From: Dryocola clanedunensis subsp. sulfonylureivorans
GTDB taxonomy: Bacteria > Pseudomonadota > Gammaproteobacteria > Enterobacterales > Enterobacteriaceae
Reading direction: 5' to 3'
Length of the DNA: 64,000 bases
Assembly: GCF_016756775.1 (NCBI RefSeq)
Contig: NZ_JAERMU010000001.1
Coordinates: 310,001 to 374,000, forward strand
The position numbers and the translations under genes are program-made. Of the stretch, positions 36,914-44,974 are shown in pieces (position 1 is the first letter of the stretch; every line of letters begins with the position of its first letter). The notes beneath the pieces were generated by a model. The model saw only the letters and a list, made by a program, of their open reading frames with translations, was not told where the DNA came from and ran no database searches.

Positions 36914-39535
36914 TCAGGCACCTTCACCTGTCGTGTTGCTGCGCATCGCCAGCTCGTTATGCCCTGACGTGGCGCTACTGCTTCCGGCCTCACATTCCGA
37001 AGTAAAGGTCTGCAGACGATTGCCTTTTTGCGTGCTACCCACAGGCATCAGGTGATAGCGGATTTTGCAGGTCTGAGCCGAATTTTTGCCCCAACGTACG
37101 GTCAACGCTCCCTGGTCCTTTTCAACTCGGGCGTAAATCTGCCCACCCTGACCTGCGGTTCCGACACTACGACCTTCGGCATCCAGAACTTCCGCACCAA
37201 ACGGCACTGGATCGCCGTTCACGGTCGCATTGACAAGAATTGGCGTACCGCTCTTCGTCCCGTATTTCACCTTCACCACTGCGCCGTAGTAAGGTGCCAC
37301 TTTCTTCTCGGTTGAAGCCATTTCGACATCTTCACTCGCGCCTTTCGGATCCAGGGTGATGTTGTTCATCTGGTACGGATCAAGGTACGGCACTAAGGCA
37401 TAGCCAAAGTGGTCGATATGTACACCCGGATAACCGGAAACAGTGGCCCCCGCAGCGCCCTTCGCTTCAATCAGCGCAAAGGTGTCTGAGTTATACGGCG
37501 ACAGCGTCACACCGCCGCTGTGCGCCACGATGGTACCGTTCGCACCAAGTGACTCGCTGTGGTAGTTACGACCACCGCTCCAGCCTGCGCTCAGGTTGGT
37601 AAACGGCGCACGGTACTGGGCGTTCAACGCACCGGACGTGCCGACGCCCTGGTTGGTGTTCATCGCCGTCGCGCTGTAGCTGAACTGATGCTCGTCCCCA
37701 CCGGTACCGGATAAGGTTGCCTGCTCACCAGTACGACCGTTGCTGTCGTGATTCAACATCATGGAAAGCTGCGGACGATACGAACTGTCGGAGCGGCCAA
37801 GCGGCATACTCATCGTCAGCAGGTAAGTGTCCTCGGTACCGGAAATGCTATATGTCCGACCCGCTGATATCCCATAGCTGACCGAGCCGTAGCTGTTGTT
37901 GTAGCCGACCTGGTACTGCTTATCAGACCCACCTTTGTTCCAGTAATCCTGCACCGATCCGCTCGCATAGATCTGGCCCCAGGTATCCGCCAGCCCCTGG
38001 CTTGCCGTCAGGCTGAAACGGTTACGCGAACGCGAGATACTGTCTTCGCCATAGCCATGCTTAACCGCGTTCAGCGTCTGCTGTGCGGTCAGGAAATCCA
38101 TAAAGCCGCTGGAGGAGAAGCGGTACGCGGCCACCGACAGATTGGTGTTGTTAAGCGTTTCGCTGTAGCTCAAACGATAACTCTGCCCCGGGCTTGCCAC
38201 TTCGTCGGTGCCTCTCAGGTGCATCCTCGCCTGAGTCACATCAAAGGAAAACGCGCCGATACCGGTACCGAGCGCCGCGCCCCCCAAAAGAGCGTAATAG
38301 TTCTGGCTGACCTGCAAACCACCGTAGCCCGTCACATTGTTGGTGATACCGTGGCGAACCGTGCCCTGATAAAGGGCGATATGGTCGGTGATATAGTCGT
38401 TGCGCAGGTCACCGCCAACAATTTCATAGCGGGTTGAACCTGGACGTAACTGCTCGACTACCGAGGCATAAGGCACGGTAAACGCCTGACGCGTACCGTC
38501 GGCTTCTTCAACCGTGACTGAAAGATCGCCGCCGTAGCCGGTCGGGTAGAGATCGTCAATCAGGAAGGCGCCCGGCGCCACGGTGGTCTGGTAGATAACC
38601 TGCCCACTCTGACGTACCGTAATTTTGGCGTTAGTCCGCGCTATGCCGCGGATTTCCGGTGCATAGCCGCGCTGGGATTCAGGCAGCATTCGTTCATCAG
38701 TGGCAAGTTTGACGCCGGTAAACGGCAGCGTATCAAACACATCACCTCGGGTGTTCGCCTGTCCGATCAGGGCGCGGGCGCGCAGTGCCGGAATATCGCG
38801 CTGCATGTAGGTGTTGATGGACTCGTATTTTTTACGGCCATTCTGATCCCAGTTATAGCTGCCGTTATGGCGGAAATACCAGGCCCCCACGTTCAGACCG
38901 GCATTAATACCCGCATATAACGATTTATTTTCAACGCCATGAGAGGTGCTCTGGTAGCCATTCAGGTTGTATCCCAAAATGGCGGCCGGAATACCACTGT
39001 CCCACAGCTCCGGGCTAACGGAGCCACGCGCGCTGTCAGAGACATAAAGTTGCGGCAGTTGAATATTAAGGCGCAGCTCATTACTGTCATACTGAACGAT
39101 GGCTTCAGGCAGTAACTGCTGTAAATCACCACACTCCCCCACTTTGTCAAAAAAGTGGGCTGGCAGATGGTCATATCGGAAGGGAATTTGACGCAGCAGC
39201 GTATCCGTCATGCACGGATAGATAGTTTTATCCTTCCGCTCGCGTAACGTCACATCCATATTGCCGACTGGATCGCCATTGACATACACCGCCGAGCTAT
39301 AGGTTCCCGGCGTAATATTCGCACCATTAGCGTAGCGGCTCAGGTCAACGGCGCTTTGATCTTCTAGCTGTAAAAATGACGAGCTAAACTCGACGTTTTT
39401 AGCCAGCTCCTGAGGTGGCAGAGTTTCTGCCGCATGGGCATTTGTGGTGCCCAGCGACAGTAAAGCAATTATAAGCGGAGATAACTTCCCCGGAAATTGG
39501 GCGCAGGCTTTATCATCAACTTTATTATATTTCAT
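36914..39535 (-). CDS. Fimbrial outer-membrane usher
   Basis: An 873-residue usher that receives chaperone-subunit complexes and secretes the pilus. The signal sequence ends AHA|AETLPPQE. The N-terminal domain (about 35-160) includes PCMTDTLLRQI and a Cys pair. The barrel and plug carry the family motifs RGYAPEIRGIARTNAKITVR, GPFLIDDLYPTG in the form GAFLIDDLYPTGYGGDLSV, and VSRNYY-like repeats. The C-terminal domains show DPVPFGAEVLDAEG and TVRWG. It ends with a Ser/Thr-rich tail (GSSSATSGHNELAMRSNTTG) longer than in FimD. It lies between chaperone and adhesin. Confidence 0.95.
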   Translation of the reverse strand: MKYNKVDDKACAQFPGKLSPLIIALLSLGTTNAHAAETLPPQELAKNVEFSSSFLQLEDQSAVDLSRYANGANITPGTYSSAVYVNGDPVGNMDVTLRERKDKTIYPCMTDTLLRQIPFRYDHLPAHFFDKVGECGDLQQLLPEAIVQYDSNELRLNIQLPQLYVSDSARGSVSPELWDSGIPAAILGYNLNGYQSTSHGVENKSLYAGINAGLNVGAWYFRHNGSYNWDQNGRKKYESINTYMQRDIPALRARALIGQANTRGDVFDTLPFTGVKLATDERMLPESQRGYAPEIRGIARTNAKITVRQSGQVIYQTTVAPGAFLIDDLYPTGYGGDLSVTVEEADGTRQAFTVPYASVVEQLRPGSTRYEIVGGDLRNDYITDHIALYQGTVRHGITNNVTGYGGLQVSQNYYALLGGAALGTGIGAFSFDVTQARMHLRGTDEVASPGQSYRLSYSETLNNTNLSVAAYRFSSSGFMDFLTAQQTLNAVKHGYGEDSISRSRNRFSLTASQGLADTWGQIYASGSVQDYWNKGGSDKQYQVGYNNSYGSVSYGISAGRTYSISGTEDTYLLTMSMPLGRSDSSYRPQLSMMLNHDSNGRTGEQATLSGTGGDEHQFSYSATAMNTNQGVGTSGALNAQYRAPFTNLSAGWSGGRNYHSESLGANGTIVAHSGGVTLSPYNSDTFALIEAKGAAGATVSGYPGVHIDHFGYALVPYLDPYQMNNITLDPKGASEDVEMASTEKKVAPYYGAVVKVKYGTKSGTPILVNATVNGDPVPFGAEVLDAEGRSVGTAGQGGQIYARVEKDQGALTVRWGKNSAQTCKIRYHLMPVGSTQKGNRLQTFTSECEAGSSSATSGHNELAMRSNTTGEGA

Positions 39536-39581
39536 CGCGTATTATTACCCTCATCCAGAGTTTAATAAGAGTCGGGCTTTA

Positions 39582-40271
39582 TTACTGAACGGCAGCATCC
39601 AGTGTAATAACGGCCCCGTAATCATTTACGTATTCTGCTTTTACTTTGCTTCCTGCTGATGCCGGTAGCGAATAATTGTCTTCACCAAATGGCGCCAGCA
39701 TTTTCCCATCAGCTTTTTTTCCACCGACCGCGACATCAACTAAAGAGATGTAATAAGGCGATGTATTTTTGACATGCAGAGCTGAGCCCTGGCTTGTCCA
39801 CTTCAAATCGGTTGCTGCTGCCTTCGGGCTGCCTGCAAGGCCTTCAGGACGATAGAAAAACTTGATACGGCTACGGAATGCGACCTGTAAATAATTATCT
39901 TTTTCTGGTTTGGCATCTTTTGGCTTGGCCGGAATTTCCAGCACGTTTAACCAGAAAATAGATTCTTTATCCGCCGGCAAGTTATTTGGCAGCCCACGAA
40001 TACGCAGCGTCTGGCCACTTCCTGCTTCTACCCGGTTAATGGGCGGCGTCAGGACGAACGGGACTTTAATCTGGTCCGGCTTTGATTTTGTATTGCCGTC
40101 ATCCATCCAGCTCTGAATTAATACAGGGGACTTACCTTTATTACTGAGTTTAACACTCACCTCTTTGGCGTCAGACGGATAAACCACACGCGTTCCGGTA
40201 ATAACAATACTGGCGTAGGCGCTGTTGCAAATAAGAGTTAATGCGACAATAGAAAAAAGAGAACGAAACAT
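39582..40271 (-). CDS. Periplasmic fimbrial chaperone
   Basis: A 229-residue PapD-like chaperone that donates a beta strand to pilus subunits. The signal peptide ends SAYA|SIVITGTRVVYP. The signature RVVYPSDAKEVSVKLSNKGK is followed by VPFVLTPPINRVEAGSGQTLRI. The G1 strand region has the conserved YLQVAFRSRIKFFYRP with the anchoring Arg/Lys pair. GGAGG precedes the ATG at 40271; the frame extends upstream but the signal peptide fixes this start. It lies downstream of the major subunit beyond an attenuator hairpin. Confidence 0.95.
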   Translation of the reverse strand: MFRSLFSIVALTLICNSAYASIVITGTRVVYPSDAKEVSVKLSNKGKSPVLIQSWMDDGNTKSKPDQIKVPFVLTPPINRVEAGSGQTLRIRGLPNNLPADKESIFWLNVLEIPAKPKDAKPEKDNYLQVAFRSRIKFFYRPEGLAGSPKAAATDLKWTSQGSALHVKNTSPYYISLVDVAVGGKKADGKMLAPFGEDNYSLPASAGSKVKAEYVNDYGAVITLDAAVQ

Positions 40272-40293
40272 TGAGAATACCTCCGGTAAAACA

Positions 40294-40316
40294 GGGGGAG
40301 CCATGCAGGCTCCCCC
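40294..40316 (-). terminator. Attenuator hairpin between major pilin and chaperone
   Basis: GGGGGAGCC (40294-40302) pairs with GGCTCCCCC (40308-40316) around ATGCA, directly after the pilin stop codon. The T-tract is weak, so partial termination or mRNA stabilisation, giving excess pilin over assembly proteins, is likely. Confidence 0.7.
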
Positions 40317-40324
40317 AAACGGCA

Positions 40325-40870
40325 TTATTTGTACTGAATGGAGTACACAACGTCGCTCACAACTGTACCGGCAGTGGTCGCTGCGTCAGCAAAGTATTCA
40401 ACGTTGTATGGCAGGTCAGCAGAACCTGAAGAGATGTCGAAGTAAGAAGCGTTAGCAGTCTGGTTAGAGTTACCCGCCTGGATAACCTGCTCGCTTCCAC
40501 CGTTTTCACGCAGCTGCAGGCTGACGTTGGTTGCATCACCGGTCATGTTTTTCAGGTGACCAGTAGGCAGATCAACAGAAGAACCCGCTTCGAAGAACGC
40601 AGAAGCAGTCTGCAGGGTACCAGCACAGTTGCTCAGACCGATGTTGAAACCAGTACGGCCAGCAGTTTGACCTTGAGCAGTCAGCTGGTTAGTACCGATT
40701 GTTGGCAGAACGATGGTGGCATCCGGGCCCTGGCCATCTACGTTTGCATCACAAGTGGTTGCAGTCAGTTCACCGTTGAATGTGATAGTACCGGTAGAAG
40801 CAGCCTGTGCACTCATGGAAGCAGCAGCGATAACAGCCAGCAGAGCAGCGGAAGTAATAACCTTTTTCAT
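40325..40870 (-). CDS. Major fimbrial subunit (FimA-like pilin)
   Basis: A 181-residue pilin. The signal peptide ends SAQA|ASTGTITFNG. The two cysteines of the pilin disulfide are at TATTCDANVDG and GLSNCAGTL. The mature N terminus TGTITFNGELTA is the donor strand, and the C terminus VVYSIQYK carries the penultimate Tyr needed for chaperone recognition. AGGAC precedes the ATG. First gene of the leftward fimbrial operon, so expressed at the highest level. The codon choice looks optimised compared with the AT-rich regulators. Confidence 0.95.
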   Translation of the reverse strand: MKKVITSAALLAVIAAASMSAQAASTGTITFNGELTATTCDANVDGQGPDATIVLPTIGTNQLTAQGQTAGRTGFNIGLSNCAGTLQTASAFFEAGSSVDLPTGHLKNMTGDATNVSLQLRENGGSEQVIQAGNSNQTANASYFDISSGSADLPYNVEYFADAATTAGTVVSDVVYSIQYK

Positions 40871-41617
40871 TTGTAAGTCCTGTTTTACGAGTTAATAAAG
40901 ATACGAGGTTGCCCGCCACTTATTTTAAGCAGTGAAGAGTTTCGTATATTAATTGCACTTGAGGCGTCATTGCCTTTCCATACATTGGAATAGCAGTTCG
41001 TTATACACCCACGATTCCTGCTGGTTTAAAATCTACATAAATAACATTCATCAATCAAATAAGTGCCGCTGAGAAAATATCGTTTACTGACAAATAAAAC
41101 AGAATCCACCCATAAGCACTAAAACCCAGAAAATATGCAAATGACAGAATTATCACCCGATAAACACACAATCCAACAGAATCCACAAAATATAAACCCA
41201 GACAAGACGACAGGCACCGCTTTGATATCTTTACGAAATCAACAATAACTTACACACCTAAATTTAACCGCAACCCATTGATTTAAATAACTAGTTAAAG
41301 AAACACTCAAAGTGAAATGAAATGTACATTTAGTGAATTTTGTTTTTTTTACAGGAGATCAATAAATTCCATAGCAAAGGAATATTTTCAATTAACTAAA
41401 TTAGCGCTTTAGGCGAATAAAAATACCTGACAAAGCCGACAAAAATACTTTACCTGGCGGTGGGTTATGAAATGCAGCCTGTATTTTAATTTAGGTTAAA
41501 TGAGCGAAAATTAAGGGCATGCCATAATAAAAACATCATGAGAAGGATAAAAAATGGGCCCACCACGGGCAATCATGAGCCAACATTTCATTCTTGGGGA
41601 GCAGAGTTAAGCAGACG
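40871..41617. other. Long AT-rich leader of the fimbrial operon
   Basis: This region of about 750 bp has no convincing ORF. It lies between the pilin and the terminator of cbl and should carry the fimbrial promoter and binding sites for the regulators downstream. I looked for a pair of short inverted repeats like those of a fimS switch and did not find one. Runs of A/T suggest H-NS binding. Confidence 0.55.
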
Positions 41618-41648
41618 AAAAACCCTGCCAGAGAATGTTCAGCAGGGT
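41618..41648 (-). terminator. Intrinsic terminator of cbl
   Basis: On the minus strand ACCCTGC (from 41648) pairs with GCAGGGT (to 41622) around 13 nt, followed by TTTTT. It lies 12 bp after the cbl stop. Confidence 0.8.
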
Positions 41649-41659
41649 CAGAGGGAGGG

Positions 41660-42604
41660 TTAGATTTGAAAATCAATGGCAATTTCGTCCGACTCAAGCG
41701 CCTGACGCTTTATCTCATCAACCGACAGCTCAGGGTTACATAGCTCAATAAAGCGCCAGACGTAGTTGCGCTGTAGCTGCCCGCGTTTCAGGCCAAGCCA
41801 GACGGTATTGGCATCAAACAGATGACGGGTATCCAGGCGCACCAGACTTCCCTCCTCCCCACTCGCCTGATCGGCCACCAGCCCGATGCCCAGCCCAAGT
41901 TCGACATAGGTTTTCACCACGTCAGAATCCTGCGCGCTGAGCACAATATCGGGCGATAGCCCGCGACGTGAAAATGCCTCATCAATGCGGGAGCGTCCGG
42001 TAATGCCCTGCCGATAAGTGATCAAAGGCCAGCGGCTGATATCGTCCAGGGTCAACGGACTGGCGTGAATGAGCGGATGGCCCTTTGGCACCAGCAGGCT
42101 GTGGTACCAGCGGAACCAGGGGTAGGCGACAAGCGTCGGGTCGGTGCTGAGGCGTTCACTGGCAATGCCAATATCCGCGGTACCGCTGTGGATCAGAGCT
42201 TCAATTTCCTGCGGGGTTCCCTGAATAAGCTCCAGACGAACCTCAGGGAAAAGTGCGCGGAACGCTTTAATAATCACGGGAAGGCTGTAGCGCGCCTGGG
42301 TGTGGGTGGTGGCAATAGTGAGGACGCCGCTTGCGTCATTGGTGAACAGATCCGCCAGCCGCCGCACGTTGCTGGCTTCATTAAGAATGCGCTCGGCAAT
42401 CAGCAGCAGCGCCTTACCCGGCTCGGTCATTCCCAGCAGCCGCTTACCCCGCCGGATGAAAATCTCAATGCCCAGCTCCTCTTCCAGCTCGCGAATATGC
42501 CGGCTGACGCCCGACTGGGAGGTAAAAAGAATATTGGCGACCTCGGTGAGATTGTAATCCCGCCGGGCCGCCTCGCGGATGATTTTGAGTTGCTGGAAAT
42601 TCAC
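41660..42604 (-). CDS. cbl: Cbl, CysB-like LysR regulator of sulfonate and sulfur-starvation genes
   Basis: Cbl activates tau and ssu genes for taurine and alkanesulfonate use when sulfate is short. The 314-residue product matches E. coli Cbl (316) nearly throughout. The HTH is NLTEVANILFTSQSGVSRHI at residues 19-38; the effector domain has TTHTQARYSLP and LGLGIGLVADQASG. The GTG at 42604 was chosen because the protein then begins like E. coli Cbl (NFQQLKIIREAARR) with a G-rich RBS upstream. The neighbour nac is the same as in E. coli and Klebsiella, where nac lies upstream of cbl and regulates it. Confidence 0.95.
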   Translation of the reverse strand: MNFQQLKIIREAARRDYNLTEVANILFTSQSGVSRHIRELEEELGIEIFIRRGKRLLGMTEPGKALLLIAERILNEASNVRRLADLFTNDASGVLTIATTHTQARYSLPVIIKAFRALFPEVRLELIQGTPQEIEALIHSGTADIGIASERLSTDPTLVAYPWFRWYHSLLVPKGHPLIHASPLTLDDISRWPLITYRQGITGRSRIDEAFSRRGLSPDIVLSAQDSDVVKTYVELGLGIGLVADQASGEEGSLVRLDTRHLFDANTVWLGLKRGQLQRNYVWRFIELCNPELSVDEIKRQALESDEIAIDFQI

Positions 42605-42710
42605 GTTGCCCCCAGGAGCATGACAGTTCTTTACACCATTGTTAAAGTCACTCAGCTCTGGGAACAAATAATAAAAACCAGCAAGCTATTCCATTTAGCG
42701 ATAAGCGCTA

Positions 42711-43628
42711 TCAGCCCGCCAGCATCAGCTCGCGGCTTTCCAGCGATGGGCGGGTGACCAAAGACATCAGAATATCTTTTACCGCCTGCGCCTGAGGGGT
42801 GAGCGGTAAGCGAGCGGAAAGATTGACCGACAGCGGCAGATTCAACGACGGGCTGGTGATGCGTGCCATCCAGCCGTTTGCCGAAGCGATGAGCGAACGG
42901 GCGGCAGATTCTGGCAGCACGGTGACCCCCATACCGCTGGCAATCGCCGCAGTGAGCGTGGATATCGACTCAATTTCACCAATAATCTTCGCTGTCAGGC
43001 GGCGCAGCGAGAAGGCTTCATCAACGCGCTTACGCACGGCGCTGTAGTCACGCGGCAGGAACAGGTTCATTTCGGCCACCGCGGCGAGATCGACTGTCAG
43101 ACCTGGACAGTCGCGGGTGCCGACCAGAAACAGCTCCTCTTTCAGTAACGGCTGGCTGATGATACCTGCCGTCGGAGAACGGTCATACAAGACCGCCATG
43201 TCAAGCTGGCCGCTTAACAGCTTGTCATTCAGGGAAGTGCCGCTATTTTCATGCAGATAGACCAGCACGTCCGGCAGTTCAGCACGCACGGCCTGCAGCA
43301 GAGGCATAGTAATAGATGAGGAAGCGGTGCCTGGCGCAAGGCCGATGGAGACGGCGCCGCTCAGCGTCTGGCCCACATTGCCGACGGCAAGCTGGGCCTG
43401 TTCACATTGCCGCAGAATGGCACGCGCATGGGTATAAAGAATTTTTCCTGCTTCCGTCGGCGTGACCCCTCGCTTGGTCCGAATAAGCAGCTGCTTGTCC
43501 ATCTCCCCTTCCAGAGTTGCGACCTGCTGACTTAACGCCGGCTGCGCGATGTGCAGGACTTCAGCAGCCTGCGTCAGGCTACCAATATCGACGATTTTTA
43601 CGAAGTACTTCAGCCGTCTTAAATTCAT
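42711..43628 (-). CDS. nac: Nac, nitrogen assimilation control LysR regulator
   Basis: Nac couples sigma-54/NtrC nitrogen control to sigma-70 promoters such as hut, put and ure. The 305-residue length is that of Klebsiella Nac. The HTH is SLTQAAEVLHIAQPALSQQV at residues 17-36, and the start MNLRRLKYFVKIVDIG is characteristic. The C-terminal domain includes NENSGTSLND-like HENSGTSLNDKLLSGQLDMA. AAGGAGG precedes the ATG. Upstream are a perfect sigma-54 promoter and an NtrC-type palindrome, as known for Klebsiella nac. Leftward, with cbl 106 bp downstream. Confidence 0.96.
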   Translation of the reverse strand: MNLRRLKYFVKIVDIGSLTQAAEVLHIAQPALSQQVATLEGEMDKQLLIRTKRGVTPTEAGKILYTHARAILRQCEQAQLAVGNVGQTLSGAVSIGLAPGTASSSITMPLLQAVRAELPDVLVYLHENSGTSLNDKLLSGQLDMAVLYDRSPTAGIISQPLLKEELFLVGTRDCPGLTVDLAAVAEMNLFLPRDYSAVRKRVDEAFSLRRLTAKIIGEIESISTLTAAIASGMGVTVLPESAARSLIASANGWMARITSPSLNLPLSVNLSARLPLTPQAQAVKDILMSLVTRPSLESRELMLAG

Positions 43629-43685
43629 TTTGCCTCCTTCGGGAAAGACCAGCGCCGGTTACAGCAGTGTTGTTGATGAAGGAAT

Positions 43686-43701
43686 TGCAAGATGCTTGCC
43701 A
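43686..43701 (-). promoter_or_regulatory. Sigma-54 promoter of nac
   Basis: The minus strand reads TGGCAAGCATCTTGCA, matching the -24/-12 consensus TGGCAC-N5-TTGCA with correct spacing. The start of transcription should be near 43674, about 46 nt before the nac ATG. Confidence 0.9.
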
Positions 43702-43817
43702 CTTTTTCGCCAGCGCAGCGCCACGAGCCTAACCGGCTGGATAATAAGCGAAACTGATAATCAGACCGCTTTTCATAACTGAAACAGCGGTTCGCTTATG
43801 CTCCAAAAGAGGTACTC

Positions 43818-43836
43818 GCGCACCGTTTTGGTGCGC
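43818..43836. promoter_or_regulatory. NtrC-type enhancer site upstream of nac
   Basis: GCGCACC-GTTTT-GGTGCGC is a perfect palindrome that fits the NtrC consensus GCACY-N5-GGTGC. It is centred about 150 bp upstream of the predicted nac start, a usual enhancer distance. It could also form a hairpin after scsD. Confidence 0.75.
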
Positions 43837-43851
43837 GATAACAACAAAAAC

Positions 43852-44358
43852 TTATGACAAACGCGCCCACCACAGCCGCGCTTTCATCCCCCAGTAGCTC
43901 GTCCAGCCCGTCGTCGAACTGACGATTTCGCCCTTATAGAGCACAACAAAAGTCGGCGTGACGCCAATCTGCCAGTTCTGCGAAAGCCTGCCGTCCGCGT
44001 CGTTGATCACCGGAAAGCTCACCTGCTTACGCGCCAGCCAGCTGGCTACCTTCTGCTTATCTCCCGAGCGCAGCGCCACGGTGGCGACGTTCTCCCCCTC
44101 AGCCGTTAAGCGCGCGACATCAGGCGTGGTAAAGCGACAGACCCCGCACCAGCTCGCCCAAAAATAAATCAGCAGCGGACGCTCCTGGCTCATCGCAGCC
44201 AGCGACAGCGTGTTGCCGTCCAGCGTATGCAGCGGCGTGCTGTCAAAGGCGGAAGGTAACTGCGGCGCGCGCCACCAGTCCATGACCAGCAGTACGGCGC
44301 CGAGAAGGGCCAGCAGCACCAGCCCGTCGCGCCCCCATCGCAGGAGTCTATTTGCCAT
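43852..44358 (-). CDS. scsD: ScsD, membrane-tethered thioredoxin-like protein
   Basis: ScsD is the TlpA/thioredoxin-like member of the suppressor-of-copper-sensitivity system. At 168 residues it has the length of Salmonella ScsD. An N-terminal membrane anchor (residues 10-28, GLVLLALLGAVLLVMDWW) precedes a periplasmic thioredoxin domain with the active site WASWCGVCRF and the cis-Pro loop GVTPTFVV. The ATG at 44358 overlaps the end of scsC by 11 bp, giving translational coupling. Last gene of the leftward scs operon. The system protects periplasmic thiols against copper stress. Confidence 0.9.
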   Translation of the reverse strand: MANRLLRWGRDGLVLLALLGAVLLVMDWWRAPQLPSAFDSTPLHTLDGNTLSLAAMSQERPLLIYFWASWCGVCRFTTPDVARLTAEGENVATVALRSGDKQKVASWLARKQVSFPVINDADGRLSQNWQIGVTPTFVVLYKGEIVSSTTGWTSYWGMKARLWWARLS

Positions 44359-44974
44359 TGGCCTGCTCCAGCTTCTCTTTGACCAGCCCTTCCAGGGTTT
44401 CCCACGGCACCGCCCCGGCCAGCATAGTGTCGCCGACGATGGTGGCTGGGGTGCCCTGTACGCCAACAACTCTGGCAAGCTGCAGGTTAAGGCTTATTGT
44501 CTCCATGCTCTTCTGGTCGGGCGTGACCGGCGTGGCCCCGCTTTTCTCAATGGCGGTCTTAATGGACGCAGAAGTGTGGTAGCCCTTTTTGGACATCAGC
44601 AGCTGATGCAATTTAAGAAACTCATCCGGGTGCTCGCGCCAGGTCGTCAGCACTACGCCCGCGGCTTCGTTGGAGCTTTCGCCCTTAAACGGCAAGGGTT
44701 TGATGACAACCGCCACCTGCGGATAGAGCCTTGTAATCTTCTCCAGCATCGGGTCAAGCTGCTTGCAGTACGGGCAGTTATAGTCGGTGAACGCAACCAG
44801 CGTCAGCGTTGGATTTTTCGCCCCAATAACCGGGCTTTGCGGATCGTGGAACAGCGCCTCATAGATAAGCTTCTGCATTTCTTCTTCTTTGTTCGGCGGC
44901 TGCGGCGATGTCTCTGCGGCCTGCGCGCTGAAGGTCACCATCAGCATCAGTAATAATGTCATCATCAGTTTCAT
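44348..44974 (-). CDS. scsC: ScsC, periplasmic DsbA/DsbG-like disulfide protein
   Basis: A 208-residue soluble periplasmic thiol-disulfide protein that works with ScsB in copper tolerance. The signal peptide ends SAQA|AETSPQPP. The catalytic site is TDYNCPYCKQLDP (CPYC) and the cis-Pro loop is VQGTPATIVGD. It is kept reduced by ScsB in Salmonella and protects copper-oxidised proteins. It overlaps scsB by 4 bp and scsD by 11 bp. The N-terminal helix after the signal may support oligomerisation as reported for ScsC from related bacteria. Confidence 0.92.
   Translation of the reverse strand: MKLMMTLLLMLMVTFSAQAAETSPQPPNKEEEMQKLIYEALFHDPQSPVIGAKNPTLTLVAFTDYNCPYCKQLDPMLEKITRLYPQVAVVIKPLPFKGESSNEAAGVVLTTWREHPDEFLKLHQLLMSKKGYHTSASIKTAIEKSGATPVTPDQKSMETISLNLQLARVVGVQGTPATIVGDTMLAGAVPWETLEGLVKEKLEQANGK

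Noticed and set aside
40871..41617. fimS-type invertible promoter upstream of the pilin
   Set aside because: No pair of short inverted repeats at a suitable distance and no recombinase gene were seen.
43818..43836. Terminator of scsD
   Set aside because: The palindrome lacks a following T-run and fits the NtrC consensus at enhancer distance from nac; a dual role cannot be excluded.
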